DNA from: CALDTK01 sp965213735
Lineage (GTDB): Bacteria > Bacteroidota > Bacteroidia > Chitinophagales > Saprospiraceae
Direction: 5' to 3'
DNA: 64,000 bases
NCBI GenBank assembly: GCA_965213735.1
Contig: CBDCAB010000006.1
Span: forward strand, 558,001-622,000
The position numbers were made by a program, and so were the translations under genes. Below are positions 25,801-32,486 of the stretch, piece after piece; position 1 is the stretch's first letter, and every line of letters starts with the position of its first letter. Below the pieces are notes generated by a model that worked only from the letters and a program-made list of their open reading frames with translations, was not told where the DNA came from and ran no database searches.

Positions 25801-26121
25801 AGGGTTGACGATGGCGCCGAGGATGAAGGGCGGATTACCTCCACACGGTCCGCCTCCCGTTGAGCCGTTGATGGCAGCAGAGCCGATGTAGTTTCCTTGA
25901 GCAGGTGGTGTAAAACTTGGAGAGCTGCTGGCGTACCAATCGACTGTTTGTGCACCGGGTATTAAATTCATACCTCCACTCATGCTGAGCGTCACCACAT
26001 CTCCGGCACAAAACGGACCTGCTGTAGCTGCTGGTCCGGTGAGTGTGGGGCAAGGTTGAGAATAGCCTAAGCTGCTGAGCGTGAGTATTATACCGAGAAA
26101 AAAGAGAATTCTGGGGTACAT
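16816..26121 (-). CDS. Giant T9SS-secreted adhesin with 19 tandem repeats
   Basis: This 3101-aa secreted protein has a signal peptide (residues 1-21, ending GYSQ). Residues 22 to about 440 form a unique region containing NPGSEENEAVFIWSGG. About residues 440-1945 hold 19 tandem repeats of 75-78 aa with the core LEDPxxPxGxWSGxGVSGxxF then LTFTPxxGxC and TTTITV. Next come three units with LTGGPYELCE-type starts, three short units of CFGExxxxGGTTF, and Ig-like domains. The end is a CHU_C/type-B T9SS sorting domain (IFIPTAFSPNQDGVNDIL ... VFDRWGEQVHES). Paired cysteines in each repeat could form disulphides. It is likely a gliding or surface adhesin. No neighbouring gene suggests a partner. Confidence 0.9.
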   Translation of the reverse strand: MYPRILFFLGIILTLSSLGYSQPCPTLTGPAATAGPFCAGDVVTLSMSGGMNLIPGAQTVDWYASSSPSFTPPAQGNYIGSAAINGSTGGGPCGGNPPFILGAIVNPCTAAGNTGSNPGSEENEAVFIWSGGGFDAASFGMEVNNNIMTGGQDNIGVLGACPLLASPSVPVLGSCVVLGGPTTVVPPNAFVLVFTSSLADLSLDVSLACALGFPVYVFQSSCSRGSSGNVPGAFTNGSGGPYNAEFGCPGPNQSLSYFGVPGNNTTIAGWALGPIGVPAPCGSLPAFPTPPTTGVTTTIDPLDYTVQASDCPGPLYFSAVVAPPVPGCPSSATTPIQVALDCPEVALSIQGSVTACVGEAIDFLFVDVVSSTPPPYTHEIFVNGTSIGVFSTSNDPFLVPYTPSTAGPVTVTVSSTLGMCGSNVSAAGVTFNVTPSAPVNPLGANICEGEQPLNLTALEDPAYPGGSWSGTGVTGNIFNVGPGAAGSYSLTYTPPAGASCVTPGSSTVTVTANQQVPLATGLSFCPGEDFLADILLLPGAPAGTFSSPFYSASSGVITIPANQTSDLTVGFVPADPCFDPVTITVVVDPQVAPILGSANICQNEQPYDLTQLEDPSFPGGTWSGPGASGSIFNAGPGASGTFTITYTPPSGGSCASTATTTIAVTAGGTASPLDVTLCETAGTEVLAPYEDPALPGGSWSGPFVVNGTELQGPFTPGTYILTYSPPAASGCATAGTSTLTINPNAQLQLGSATVCETDPPLDLFTLEDPSGPFGTWSGPGVSGSAFDPSATGAGQVTLTFTPDAGTCFGVSTTTITVNAEQPVALLTQTVCVNDPPFALNTLFAATPTVGSWSGMGVAGAQFVPSAVTAGNYTLTFTPSSGCFTVATTTITVLAGGTPVLTTATVCESASAFDLTSLQDPSFPSGTWLGPGVSGNSFNASAVGPGTTMLTFTPSGGACFQSATTTIEVEAALSVVLGMPAAVCANAGPLNLGSYVDPLVPNGSWSGPGVSGNSFSPSTAGVGTHTLTFIPTAGSCATPGTTTITVLASDPVMLLSTSVCPGSGPVNLNTLISSGVLVGTWSGTGVSGNNFAPGSLAPGSYTLTFTPSNTCTPPATTTVTIQSGGMPTLAPGVACVGGANLDLTTLQDPSFGAGNWTGVGVSGSQFDPSGLAAGDYTLTFTPSGGACLQPASTLVSVEAPVTPNLSTGSVCASATSFDLNTLEDPLYTNGTWSGPGVTADAIDPSALGAGVYTYTFSASAACAQATSTTVTIAPAGPIMLLSPAACADSGPINLNTLIVGGAVPGTWSGANVSGSSFSTAGLSDGSYTVTFVPSAGCASTNSTTITIQSVGVVSLLAVNLCVTAAPYDLVQLQDPAYPTGTWSGPGVTGTTFDAGAAGLGTHRLTFTPPGSCIIPGFTNVLVLAPQVLSLPAQSLCVGSAPLDLTALVPQPYAGGTWSGGGVSGSTFTPATAGSFTLTYTPPVASCGLPSTLQVTVTPTTTPMLVQGTVLCADAGPTLLSSLADPSFPNGTWSGVGVLGSILNPAVGPIGIRTLTFVPTNGCAAPATVDVDVQAVGTPMLSSFDICISVASVDLNALEDPGYTSGSWSGTGVSGSTFTPSTAGVGSTVLTFTPAGGCAEQAFTTVSVSALSATGVRDTVVCSGQGSFVLSTLLQNPTQLGSWSGPAVAGSVFNLAAAPLGATTVTFTPAPNECASAATSVITVEAAGAPSLTPQTVCSSSPSINLTSLVPAGFRGGTWSGPAVTGNTFDPALAGAGTSLLIYTPPGSCAQAASLVIDVVSSVTLSVAPLEFCIDAGIIDLSAFDPTAAPGGVWSGPGVSAGLLEVSIAGAGNHTLSYMPPAGSCATGAATAPLSISPLLVPGIPVDTVCAADGPIDLAAIIDPSFALGTWSGASVTPAGVFNPTNFDSSDAVTFTPTAGCYTQAQFTFDLVGVSPLSYSGPSFTCAPDNQTYTATLDLSYATNNGQITSNLGTLTGTLLIVANLASGGASTLTIDDAATCTPSLTVALNHSCGASVACTTDAGTLTGGPYELCETDQLSPNATVGFVNDGDDVLVYVLDEDSDPSNGLIETATSIDFDLPVGFANQQLFVYAYAGDDDGAGNVLTSDTCATTSNALRVRWSSNPMVTAQAPVCNQAGDAYDQSFVVTGGLPPYTAVGTSTPGAFLADGVTYVVSGTASGGSINVQFASATGCTSSILTEQHDCASSACTTEVGTLSSAPLEACENEQISIMPPSGTVLDGDDVLHYFLDDDQDFANGTLLSNASSNVFSMPIGGLGQTFYVFAVAGNAHPTTGVDLQDTCLAVSNSVAVRWLPRAGGTVTVECSPDNTTYTATIALSGGTSGFILVAGSGGSFNADSTIYTRAGIPAGTTQTFGFTSQTTCDTFAPSVQAACTPSGCTPPNPGTFAAGPVLLCPPHTSNGGYNNDADSGAGLVQQFVIFSDAAGTNELGRLGSLPIDFSLYAIPGETVYLASLVGEDDGTGQVGTDCFALSALQAITLQAGVSLVVNPTLCPGESRVFGGTTFDQSNPTGTIVLPGTGTECDTTLTVALSYTSGNDTVTVRRSICFGETVEVGGRTFDASNLSAMFQAGNAACPTTYIVDLTLLSQGGSMRTDTLCFGEQLMLGGTTFSSANPSGSVTLFTEAGCDSVVMVDLTFIERIEVSLAGEPRYCNPAEISLDIEVTGGRGVTGNVFINGRADGSQRLEPGITTLTYPTLADFNFAIRGLTADGAGCQAPNVPTLAYNPTISRLDASINMPAGGFVACGDNPAELISAQTGPGIGPYQFSWSTGATTSSIEDVPAGDYSVQIIDAFGCVDTAFVTVGEVDTLGYSATVFDPLCDEGTGSVSVSLDDLPNGLQFRFDVNGLEPALSADFTFDNLEEGTYVFQLVQENGCQQFELFTLTDPPTLNLLKQDTVQIALGDSVLLNADVPDDSVVFDWDPGDHLACDTCSRTLASPPNDILYTATLETSNGCIVTDQIFVEVLPVTEIFIPTAFSPNQDGVNDILTVYGGPAVERINSLLVFDRWGEQVHESRDFLPSEVAFGWDGRFRGEFMNPAVFVVVAEVLFRNGTVKTFSSDVALMR

Positions 26122-26272
26122 GGTATAATCGTCGGACGAGGCCTGCTAGGACAGCAAACCTCAAGGTACGAAAGTACCCCTACCTCAGCCATTGCACGAA
26201 TGTGGTAGGTTACCGCAGTGTTGAGATTTTCACGCTCAACTTCACATCTTCGCGCCGCAACAGCAGACCTTT

Positions 26273-27808
26273 ATGAACGACCGTCACCTGAGCGATCAAG
26301 AGCAGCAGCGCCGAGACAACCTTGAGAAGATTCGAGCCGCAGGTATTGATCCTTTTCCGCCCGACGCCTATCCTCCCACGCATAAAGCAGCCGAGATTCT
26401 CGCCGCCTTCAGTGAAGAATCGGCAGCAGATTTTCAAAACGTGCGCCTCACAGGTCGTGTGATGGAGCAACGCATCATGGGAAAAGCTAGCTTTCTGCGC
26501 CTGCAGGACAGCTCAGGTCGCATACAACTCTATGTGAGTCGCGATGATATAGCCCCTGGAGAAGACAAAACGCTCTACAATAATATCGTTAAGAAGGCAC
26601 TTGATCTGGGAGATTTTATTGGCGTCGAAGGTTTTGTGTTTACCACTAAAACAGGAGAAACTACTGTACACGTTAAAAAGCTGAAATTCCTCGGCAAAAC
26701 GCTTCGGCCTCTCCCGGTAGTCAAGACAGATGATTCTGGCAAAGTTCACCATGCCTTTACCGATCCGGAATTGCGCTATCGCATGCGCTATGTCGACTTA
26801 ACGGTTAATCCAAAGTTTCGAGATATATTCAAGAAGCGCTCAAAGTTGATTCGATCAATTCAAGCCTTTCTCGATGAGCGCGGGCTGATAGAGGTCGAAA
26901 CTCCGATTCTTCAGCCTCTCCACGGCGGCGCTGCAGCTCGTCCGTTTGCAACGCACCACAATACGCTCGATATGCCGCTGTATATGCGCATCGCTAATGA
27001 GTTGTATTTAAAGAGGCTAATCGTTGCAGGTTTTGATGGAGTATACGAAATAGGCAAGATGTTCCGCAATGAAGGTATGGACCGGACGCACAATCCGGAG
27101 TTTACTATGATGGAAATATATGTTGCCTATCAAGACTATCATTGGATGATGGACATGACCGAGCAGCTCCTCGCGCATGTTGCCACATCAGTGACTGGAA
27201 GTGCTAAAATCAACTATCAAGGTACCGAGATTGACTTTAGCGGACCGTATGAGCGCCTTCCCATCTTAGAAGCTATCGAGCGGTATGCTGGCGTCGACGT
27301 TAGCCAGATGGATGAGGGAGCACTGCGTGAGCTTTGTAAAGCTAAAGGCATTCACGTTGATCGCAGTGCTGGCTACGGCAAGCTGATTGATGAATTATTT
27401 GGCGAACTCGTAGAAGATAAGCTGATTCAGCCCACGTTTGTCACGGATTATCCTGTGGAGATGAGTCCGCTCACGAAAATGCACCGCTCAAAACCGGGAC
27501 TTGTTGAGCGATTTGAGCTGATCATCAATGGCAAAGAAGTAGCCAATGCTTACACCGAGCTAAATGATCCGCTCGAGCAGCGCCAGCGATTTGAAGAGCA
27601 ACTCAAGCTAGCTGCTCGCGGCGATGATGAGGCGATGAAGCTCGACGAGGACTTCCTGCGTGCGCTGGAGTTCGGCATGCCACCCACCACCGGAATCGGT
27701 ATTGGCATTGATCGCATCACGATGCTGCTCACCAATCAGGTGAGTATACAGGAGGTCTTGTTCTTTCCGCAGATGAGGGCGGAAAAGCCTGTGGCAGGTA
27801 TTTTTTAG
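26273..27808 (+). CDS. lysS: Lysine--tRNA ligase, class II
   Basis: This 511-aa protein has an OB-fold anticodon-binding domain (VRLTGRVMEQRIMGKASFLRLQD near residues 58-80) and a class II catalytic core with motif 2 (FRNEGMDRTHNPEFTMMEIY) and motif 3 (GIGIGIDRITMLLTN). It charges tRNA-Lys with lysine. It is the usual length for bacterial LysS. The stop TAG is the first triplet of a tandem heptad array. The divergent upstream gap (26122-26272) shows no clear -7 element for lysS. Confidence 0.96.
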   Translation: MNDRHLSDQEQQRRDNLEKIRAAGIDPFPPDAYPPTHKAAEILAAFSEESAADFQNVRLTGRVMEQRIMGKASFLRLQDSSGRIQLYVSRDDIAPGEDKTLYNNIVKKALDLGDFIGVEGFVFTTKTGETTVHVKKLKFLGKTLRPLPVVKTDDSGKVHHAFTDPELRYRMRYVDLTVNPKFRDIFKKRSKLIRSIQAFLDERGLIEVETPILQPLHGGAAARPFATHHNTLDMPLYMRIANELYLKRLIVAGFDGVYEIGKMFRNEGMDRTHNPEFTMMEIYVAYQDYHWMMDMTEQLLAHVATSVTGSAKINYQGTEIDFSGPYERLPILEAIERYAGVDVSQMDEGALRELCKAKGIHVDRSAGYGKLIDELFGELVEDKLIQPTFVTDYPVEMSPLTKMHRSKPGLVERFELIINGKEVANAYTELNDPLEQRQRFEEQLKLAARGDDEAMKLDEDFLRALEFGMPPTTGIGIGIDRITMLLTNQVSIQEVLFFPQMRAEKPVAGIF

Positions 27809-27882
27809 GTGCTAGGTGCTAGGTGCTAGGTGCTAGGTGCTAGGTGCTAGGTGCTAGGTGCTAGGTGCTAGGTGCTAGGTGC
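27806..27882 (+). repeat. Perfect heptad array TAGGTGC, 11 units
   Basis: There are ten exact units of TAGGTGC followed by one TGGGTGC. The first TAG is the lysS stop codon. The array is a classic slippage-prone microsatellite-like repeat. The rest of the spacer up to 27987 holds diverged copies (GGTGCTG, GGCTGCTAAGC) and no gene. Confidence 0.85.
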
Positions 27883-27987
27883 TGGGTGCTGTTAGGGGAT
27901 AGTATCTCAAGAGTCGCAAAGGCTTTTTGGATGCTGGCTGCTAAGCGCTAACAAACCAACAATGCTTCGACCAGGAGTAGTACATGC

Positions 27988-28485
27988 TTACCAGTTAGAG
28001 AAAGCCTTGTTAAAAGCATCTTCGCTGATGCGTTCAAAGATTTGCTCTACGAGCGCTTCTTGAACATCAAATAGATTGGTGGCTGCATCAAACAGTTCAA
28101 ACTCTGTAAATGTAGCAGTATAGCTATTTGCTTCGGTGACGGTATCAACATAATCTACACTTACGCGCACGGTAAGTCGACTTAGATCTGCTCGATTGTT
28201 GGCGTTGGCAGCTTCGGGAGTAACAGTGAAGTCTACGATAGCTCCCGCAAACTCGACATCAGGATTGGTATCGTCAAAAGCCAGGCGCGTATTTTGATTG
28301 ATCTTTTGCTTCATTAGCTCGCTAAAGCGCTGACCTAATTCTGCAGGAGCCTCAATTGTATTTACCTCGAACTGTTCGACATAATAAGTATCGGTTTCGG
28401 CGCTAATACTTATGCCGTTAAGGGAGTAACAACTGCTGAGCGTGAGGATAATTCCTACTGCTGCAGTTATGGCCTTAAATATCAT
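27988..28485 (-). CDS. lptE: LPS-assembly lipoprotein LptE-like
   Basis: This 165-aa protein has an SPII signal (lipobox LSSC, residues 16-19) followed by YSLNGISI. The body has the LptE pattern: VEQFEVNTIEAPAELGQRFSELMKQKINQNTRL, then FAGAIVDFTVTPEAANANNRADLSRLTVRVSVDYV. LptE is the outer-membrane plug of the LptD lipopolysaccharide translocon. Its start overlaps the last 11 bases of the sigma-54 activator gene, an arrangement seen often in Bacteroidota. The protein ends in an FNKAFSNW tail. Confidence 0.75.
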   Translation of the reverse strand: MIFKAITAAVGIILTLSSCYSLNGISISAETDTYYVEQFEVNTIEAPAELGQRFSELMKQKINQNTRLAFDDTNPDVEFAGAIVDFTVTPEAANANNRADLSRLTVRVSVDYVDTVTEANSYTATFTEFELFDAATNLFDVQEALVEQIFERISEDAFNKAFSNW

Positions 28486-29782
28486 ACTGTTTGATCTTAC
28501 GGTAGAGGGTGCGTTCAGAAATACCTAAATCTTCAGCGGCTTCGCGGCGGCGGTTGTTGTGCTTGTCGAGCGCTTTTTTGATCATGACCTTCTCCATTTC
28601 CTCAAGGCTCAGCGACTCCTCGACTACCTCGTGGCTATCGTACAAGAATTCCTCCCCTTGATCGATAATAATTGGTCCGCTCCCATAGTCGCCATTGCCT
28701 CCGTTGTAATTGGTTGTCTTGCCAAAGGTGCGCTCTTGCACAGGCACTGCATGCTCGTTACTCCCAGCTATAGCGCGTAGGCGTGGCAAATCGCTGTCTT
28801 CGAGGTGTTCGAGTTGTGCACGGCTGACGCGCAAATTGTTGTTCGTAATTAATTCTGTCAGCACTCCCTTTAGCTCGTTCAAATCACTTTTCATGTCGAA
28901 GAGCAAGCGGTAGAGGATGTCGCGATCGCCCATTGATTCACTTCCGCTTTCGCCAAAACCACTCCTGTACTGGTCCTGTTTTGCCGGAAGGTGACGCTCA
29001 CGCAACTTTGGAATGTGTTGATATAGCTGCTCGGCACCCAACATCTTTTCAGTAGCCATCACGCTTAGCTGCTCAGCGACGTTGCGCAACTCACGAACAT
29101 TGCCAGGCCAAGCATAATTCTCAATGACGAGTCGCCCCGAATCCTCCAGGCGCACGGGATCGGTTCGATAGCGCTCCGCAAAGTCGAGGGCAAATTTGCG
29201 GAACAGCAAAAAGATATCCTGCCGGCGCTCACTGAGCGAAGGCACACGGATAGGCACCGTGTTGAGGCGGTAAAACAGATCTTCACGAAATTTGCCTTTG
29301 CGGACCCGCGACAGCAGATCGACGTTGGTAGCCGCTACTACGCGCACATCAGTGTGCATCGGCTTACTCGAACCGACACGCAAAAACTCACCAGTCTCAA
29401 GGACGCGCAGCAGGTAAGACTGCGTATCGAGCGGCATCTCAGCTATCTCATCGAGAAAAATGGTGCCGCCATCTACAGTCTCGAAATAGCCTTTGCGATC
29501 CGTAACTGCTCCGGTAAAGGCACCTTTATCGTGCCCAAACAACTCGGAGTTGATGGTGCCCGGCGGTATCGCTCCACAGTTGACGGCAATGAATGCAGCG
29601 TGCTTGCGAGGGCTGAGCTGATGAATAATTTTTGAAAAACTCTCCTTGCCCACACCACTCTCTCCCTGTACTAAGACGGTGAGGTCGGTGGCAGCAACAC
29701 GCATTGCAGTGTCAATGGCACGATCGAGATCGGGCGATGTCCCGATGATCCCAAAGCGCTGTTTTACTGCCTGCAAAGTCAT
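28475..29782 (-). CDS. Sigma-54 interacting activator, no receiver domain
   Basis: The start at 29782 (MTLQAVKQRFGIIGTSP) is chosen over the frame to 29857 because of the -7 element at 29790-29797. The 435-aa protein begins directly with the AAA+ domain: Walker A GESGVGKES, the sigma-54 contact GAFTGA, Walker B GGTIFLDEIAEMP, and R-fingers. It ends with a Fis-type HTH (NNRRREAAEDLGISERTLYRKIKQ). There is no sensor or receiver domain, as in PspF-like activators, so activity must be set by another protein or by level. The linker before the HTH is long. It overlaps lptE downstream. Confidence 0.85.
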   Translation of the reverse strand: MTLQAVKQRFGIIGTSPDLDRAIDTAMRVAATDLTVLVQGESGVGKESFSKIIHQLSPRKHAAFIAVNCGAIPPGTINSELFGHDKGAFTGAVTDRKGYFETVDGGTIFLDEIAEMPLDTQSYLLRVLETGEFLRVGSSKPMHTDVRVVAATNVDLLSRVRKGKFREDLFYRLNTVPIRVPSLSERRQDIFLLFRKFALDFAERYRTDPVRLEDSGRLVIENYAWPGNVRELRNVAEQLSVMATEKMLGAEQLYQHIPKLRERHLPAKQDQYRSGFGESGSESMGDRDILYRLLFDMKSDLNELKGVLTELITNNNLRVSRAQLEHLEDSDLPRLRAIAGSNEHAVPVQERTFGKTTNYNGGNGDYGSGPIIIDQGEEFLYDSHEVVEESLSLEEMEKVMIKKALDKHNNRRREAAEDLGISERTLYRKIKQYDI

Positions 29783-29789
29783 ACACCGG

Positions 29790-29797
29790 CAAATGTA
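29790..29797 (-). promoter_or_regulatory. Promoter -7 element of the sigma-54 activator gene
   Basis: TACATTTG on the minus strand matches TAnnTTTG and lies 7 bases upstream of the ATG at 29782, so the transcript would be nearly leaderless. No clear -33 TTG is seen. Confidence 0.45.
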
Positions 29798-29822
29798 CAG
29801 CCTGACGTTTTGACAGGAAACT

Positions 29823-30950
29823 TTATTTGTTGCGCCCGATGCAGTTGAGGTCTTCAAAAGCCTGCGTGAGTCGCTTCACAAATGATACCTCACCTTCGCG
29901 TAGCCACTTGCGCGGGTCGTAATACTTCTTGTTGGGCTTATCGTCACCTTCAGGATTACCAATCTGACCTTGCAGGTAGGCTTTGTTGGCAGCCTCGTAT
30001 GCTCGCACACCATCCCACGTAGCCCATTGCATGTCGGTGTCGATATTCATTTTGATGGCTCCGTAGCTAATAGCCTCGCGAATTTCTTCTTGACTCGATC
30101 CCGAACCACCATGAAACACGAAGTTGATCGGGTTGTCCTTGTCGAGCTTGAACTTCTCTTTCACGAAGTCCTGAGAGTTCTTGAGAATCTTCGGCTGTAA
30201 GCTCACATTTCCAGGCTTGTATACACCGTGCACATTGCCGAACGCAGCGGCAATCATAAAGCGGTCGCCTACCTCCTTGAGCTTCTCGTAGGCATAAGCG
30301 ACTTCTTCAGGTTGGGTGTACAACTTGCTTGAATCGACGCCGGTATTATCGACCCCGTCTTCCTCGCCACCAGTCACACCGAGTTCTATTTCCACGGTGA
30401 TGCCGACAGCATTCATGCGCTTAAAGTAAGCAACAGAGGTCTCTATGTTTTCCTCAATGGGTTCCTCGCTCAGATCGAGCATGTGCGAGGAGAAAAGCGG
30501 ATAACCGCGCTGCTCATAAAATTTTTCATTGGCTTCCACCATACCGTCCATCCATGGCAGCAGGTCTTTTGCGCAGTGGTCGGTATGCATCAACACCGTG
30601 ACACCATACATCTTGGCCAGGGCATGAACATGTGTGGCCGCGCTGATGCAGCCCACTACAGCCGCCTGCTGCTTATCGTTGTTGAGCGATTTGCCAGCGT
30701 AGAAGGTGGCACCTCCATTTGAAAGCTGAATGATGACAGGCGAGGCTACGGCTGCGGCCGTTTCCATGACGGCATTGATGGAGTTGCTGCCCACCACATT
30801 GACAGCGGGTAAGGCAAAGTCATTGTCGTTAGCGTAGTTGAGCAGCTCGGTGACTTCATCACCAGATATGACTCCAGGGCGGAAGCGTGTCCGCGACTTG
30901 GATGAGCGAGAACGTGAGGACTTTTGTTGTGGCTGAGTGTCGGTGGCCAT
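29823..30950 (-). CDS. fbaA: Class II fructose-bisphosphate aldolase
   Basis: This 375-aa protein matches the E. coli FbaA type from residue 25: RPGVISGDEVTELLNYA, FALPAVNVVGSNSINAVMETA, the Zn-binding VLMHTDHCAKD, ITVEIELGVTGGEEDGV and FVFHGGSGSS. It cleaves fructose 1,6-bisphosphate in glycolysis with a divalent metal. The Ser/Arg/Lys-rich N-terminal tail (QQKSSRSRSSKSRTRF) is unusual; whether it is translated is unclear, as later in-frame starts are few. It sits between miaB and the sigma-54 activator. Confidence 0.95.
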   Translation of the reverse strand: MATDTQPQQKSSRSRSSKSRTRFRPGVISGDEVTELLNYANDNDFALPAVNVVGSNSINAVMETAAAVASPVIIQLSNGGATFYAGKSLNNDKQQAAVVGCISAATHVHALAKMYGVTVLMHTDHCAKDLLPWMDGMVEANEKFYEQRGYPLFSSHMLDLSEEPIEENIETSVAYFKRMNAVGITVEIELGVTGGEEDGVDNTGVDSSKLYTQPEEVAYAYEKLKEVGDRFMIAAAFGNVHGVYKPGNVSLQPKILKNSQDFVKEKFKLDKDNPINFVFHGGSGSSQEEIREAISYGAIKMNIDTDMQWATWDGVRAYEAANKAYLQGQIGNPEGDDKPNKKYYDPRKWLREGEVSFVKRLTQAFEDLNCIGRNK

Positions 30951-31002
30951 AGCTTGCTGAGGTAAGGTTGCTTCTGAGCCGCCAAGATAGCCGCAGCGCC
31001 GA

Positions 31003-32427
31003 CTAGTTAGTCACTTGTACTCCTCTTAGCGTGGCACTGCTAACGTCGGTGACTTCCACGAGCACGTAATCCCCTACCGTAGTGCCCGCTACTTTGGGCC
31101 AAATCGTAACTTTATTTTGTGAAGTGCGTCCCCGCCAGTCTTGGTCAGAGCGCTTAGAATCACCTTCTATAAGTACCTCGACGACGGTGCCTAAATCGCG
31201 CTCATTCTCAGCTTTTGCCATGCGACTCTGGACCGCTATGACTTCGGCGAGTCTGCGCTTCTTCACCTTGAGTGGCACATCATCCGCATACTTCCGAGCA
31301 GCAAGCGTACCTGGACGTTCGGAATAAAAAAACATGTACGACATCGTGTAGCGCGCAAACTCGATGAGGCTCAAGGTGTCGCGATGTTCTTCCTCGGTCT
31401 CACTACAAAAACCCGTGATGACATCTGAGCTGATGGCACAGTCAGGAATGATGCGCCGAATAGCCTCAACCCGCTCCATATACCACTCGCGATCGTAGGT
31501 ACGATTCATCAATTTGAGAATACGAGAATTGCCACTCTGTGCAGGCAGATGGATGTACTTGCAAATGTTGTGGTGGCGCGCGATGGTATGCAGCACCTCG
31601 TCGGTGATATCCTTGGGGTGACTCGTTGAAAAGCGTATACGTAGCAATGGGTCAACGAGCGCCACTTGCTCGAGCAGTTGGGCAAACGTGACAGCTTGCT
31701 GCGTCTCCGGGTTGAGCCACTTATAGGAATCGACATTTTGCCCGAGCAGCGTCACCTCGCGATACCCCCGTTCGAAGAGTTGGCGCGCCTCTGCCACTAT
31801 AGAAAAGGCATCGCGACTTCGCTCCCGACCTCTCGTAAAGGGCACCACGCAGAAGGAGCACATGTTGTCGCAGCCGCGCATGATGGAGATAAACGCGGTG
31901 ACGCCATTGCTGTCGAGGCGCACGGGGCTGATGTCGGCATAAGTCTCTTCCCGGCTCAGCTGCACATTTATGCCACGGTCGCCTTCGTCTGCAGTTGCTA
32001 TCAGCTTTGGCAGGTCGCGATAAGCATCAGGCCCAACGACTATATCGACCAGCTTTTCCTGTTCGAGGAGTTTGACCTTCAGGCGCTCGGCCATACATCC
32101 GAGCACGCCCACCAGTGTCGCCGGCTTTTGCTGCTTTACCTTGTCGAACTGCCGCAACCGCTTGCGCACAGTATCCTCTGCTTTCTCGCGAATCGAGCAG
32201 GTGTTGATCAAAATGAGATCGGCGTCGTGCATCGAGCGGGTAGGACCGTAGCCTGCCTCACCGAGAATGCTGGCCACTATTTCCGAGTCCGAAAAGTTCA
32301 TCGCGCAGCCGTAGCTCTCGATGTAGAATTTCGGCCCAAGATGTTCGTGTACGGCTACTGCTGCGTATGTCTCTCCCTGACGTGTCTCGTCGACGAGTTT
32401 TTCGGCAGTTGCGGTGGTAACGGACAC
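31003..32427 (-). CDS. miaB: tRNA-2-methylthio-N6-dimethylallyladenosine synthase MiaB
   Basis: The longest frame starts at a TTG (32451) that overlaps a -7 element, so I place the start at the GTG at 32427 (VSVTTATAEKLVDE). The protein has the MiaB order: an N-terminal UPF0004 domain with YGCAMNFSDSE and VLGCMAER (three Cys ligands), a radical SAM CxxxCxxC (RGCDNMCSFCVVPF), and a C-terminal TRAM domain. It methylthiolates A37 of tRNAs read by UNN codons. It is likely co-transcribed with fbaA downstream. Confidence 0.93.
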   Translation of the reverse strand: MSVTTATAEKLVDETRQGETYAAVAVHEHLGPKFYIESYGCAMNFSDSEIVASILGEAGYGPTRSMHDADLILINTCSIREKAEDTVRKRLRQFDKVKQQKPATLVGVLGCMAERLKVKLLEQEKLVDIVVGPDAYRDLPKLIATADEGDRGINVQLSREETYADISPVRLDSNGVTAFISIMRGCDNMCSFCVVPFTRGRERSRDAFSIVAEARQLFERGYREVTLLGQNVDSYKWLNPETQQAVTFAQLLEQVALVDPLLRIRFSTSHPKDITDEVLHTIARHHNICKYIHLPAQSGNSRILKLMNRTYDREWYMERVEAIRRIIPDCAISSDVITGFCSETEEEHRDTLSLIEFARYTMSYMFFYSERPGTLAARKYADDVPLKVKKRRLAEVIAVQSRMAKAENERDLGTVVEVLIEGDSKRSDQDWRGRTSQNKVTIWPKVAGTTVGDYVLVEVTDVSSATLRGVQVTN

Positions 32428-32448
32428 AGGACGGGTTTTGCGAAAGCG

Positions 32449-32456
32449 CAAAAGTA
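32449..32456 (-). promoter_or_regulatory. Promoter -7 element of miaB
   Basis: TACTTTTG on the minus strand is an exact TAnnTTTG match, 21 bases upstream of the GTG start. A TTG lies 11 bases further upstream, shorter than the usual 17-23, so the -33 element is doubtful. Confidence 0.45.
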
Positions 32457-32486
32457 CCTATAAGTCACAACGCGCGCCGTCACCCG

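Noticed and set aside
31666..32463. Plus-strand 265-aa frame
   Set aside because: Antisense to miaB, which has all its motifs on the minus strand.
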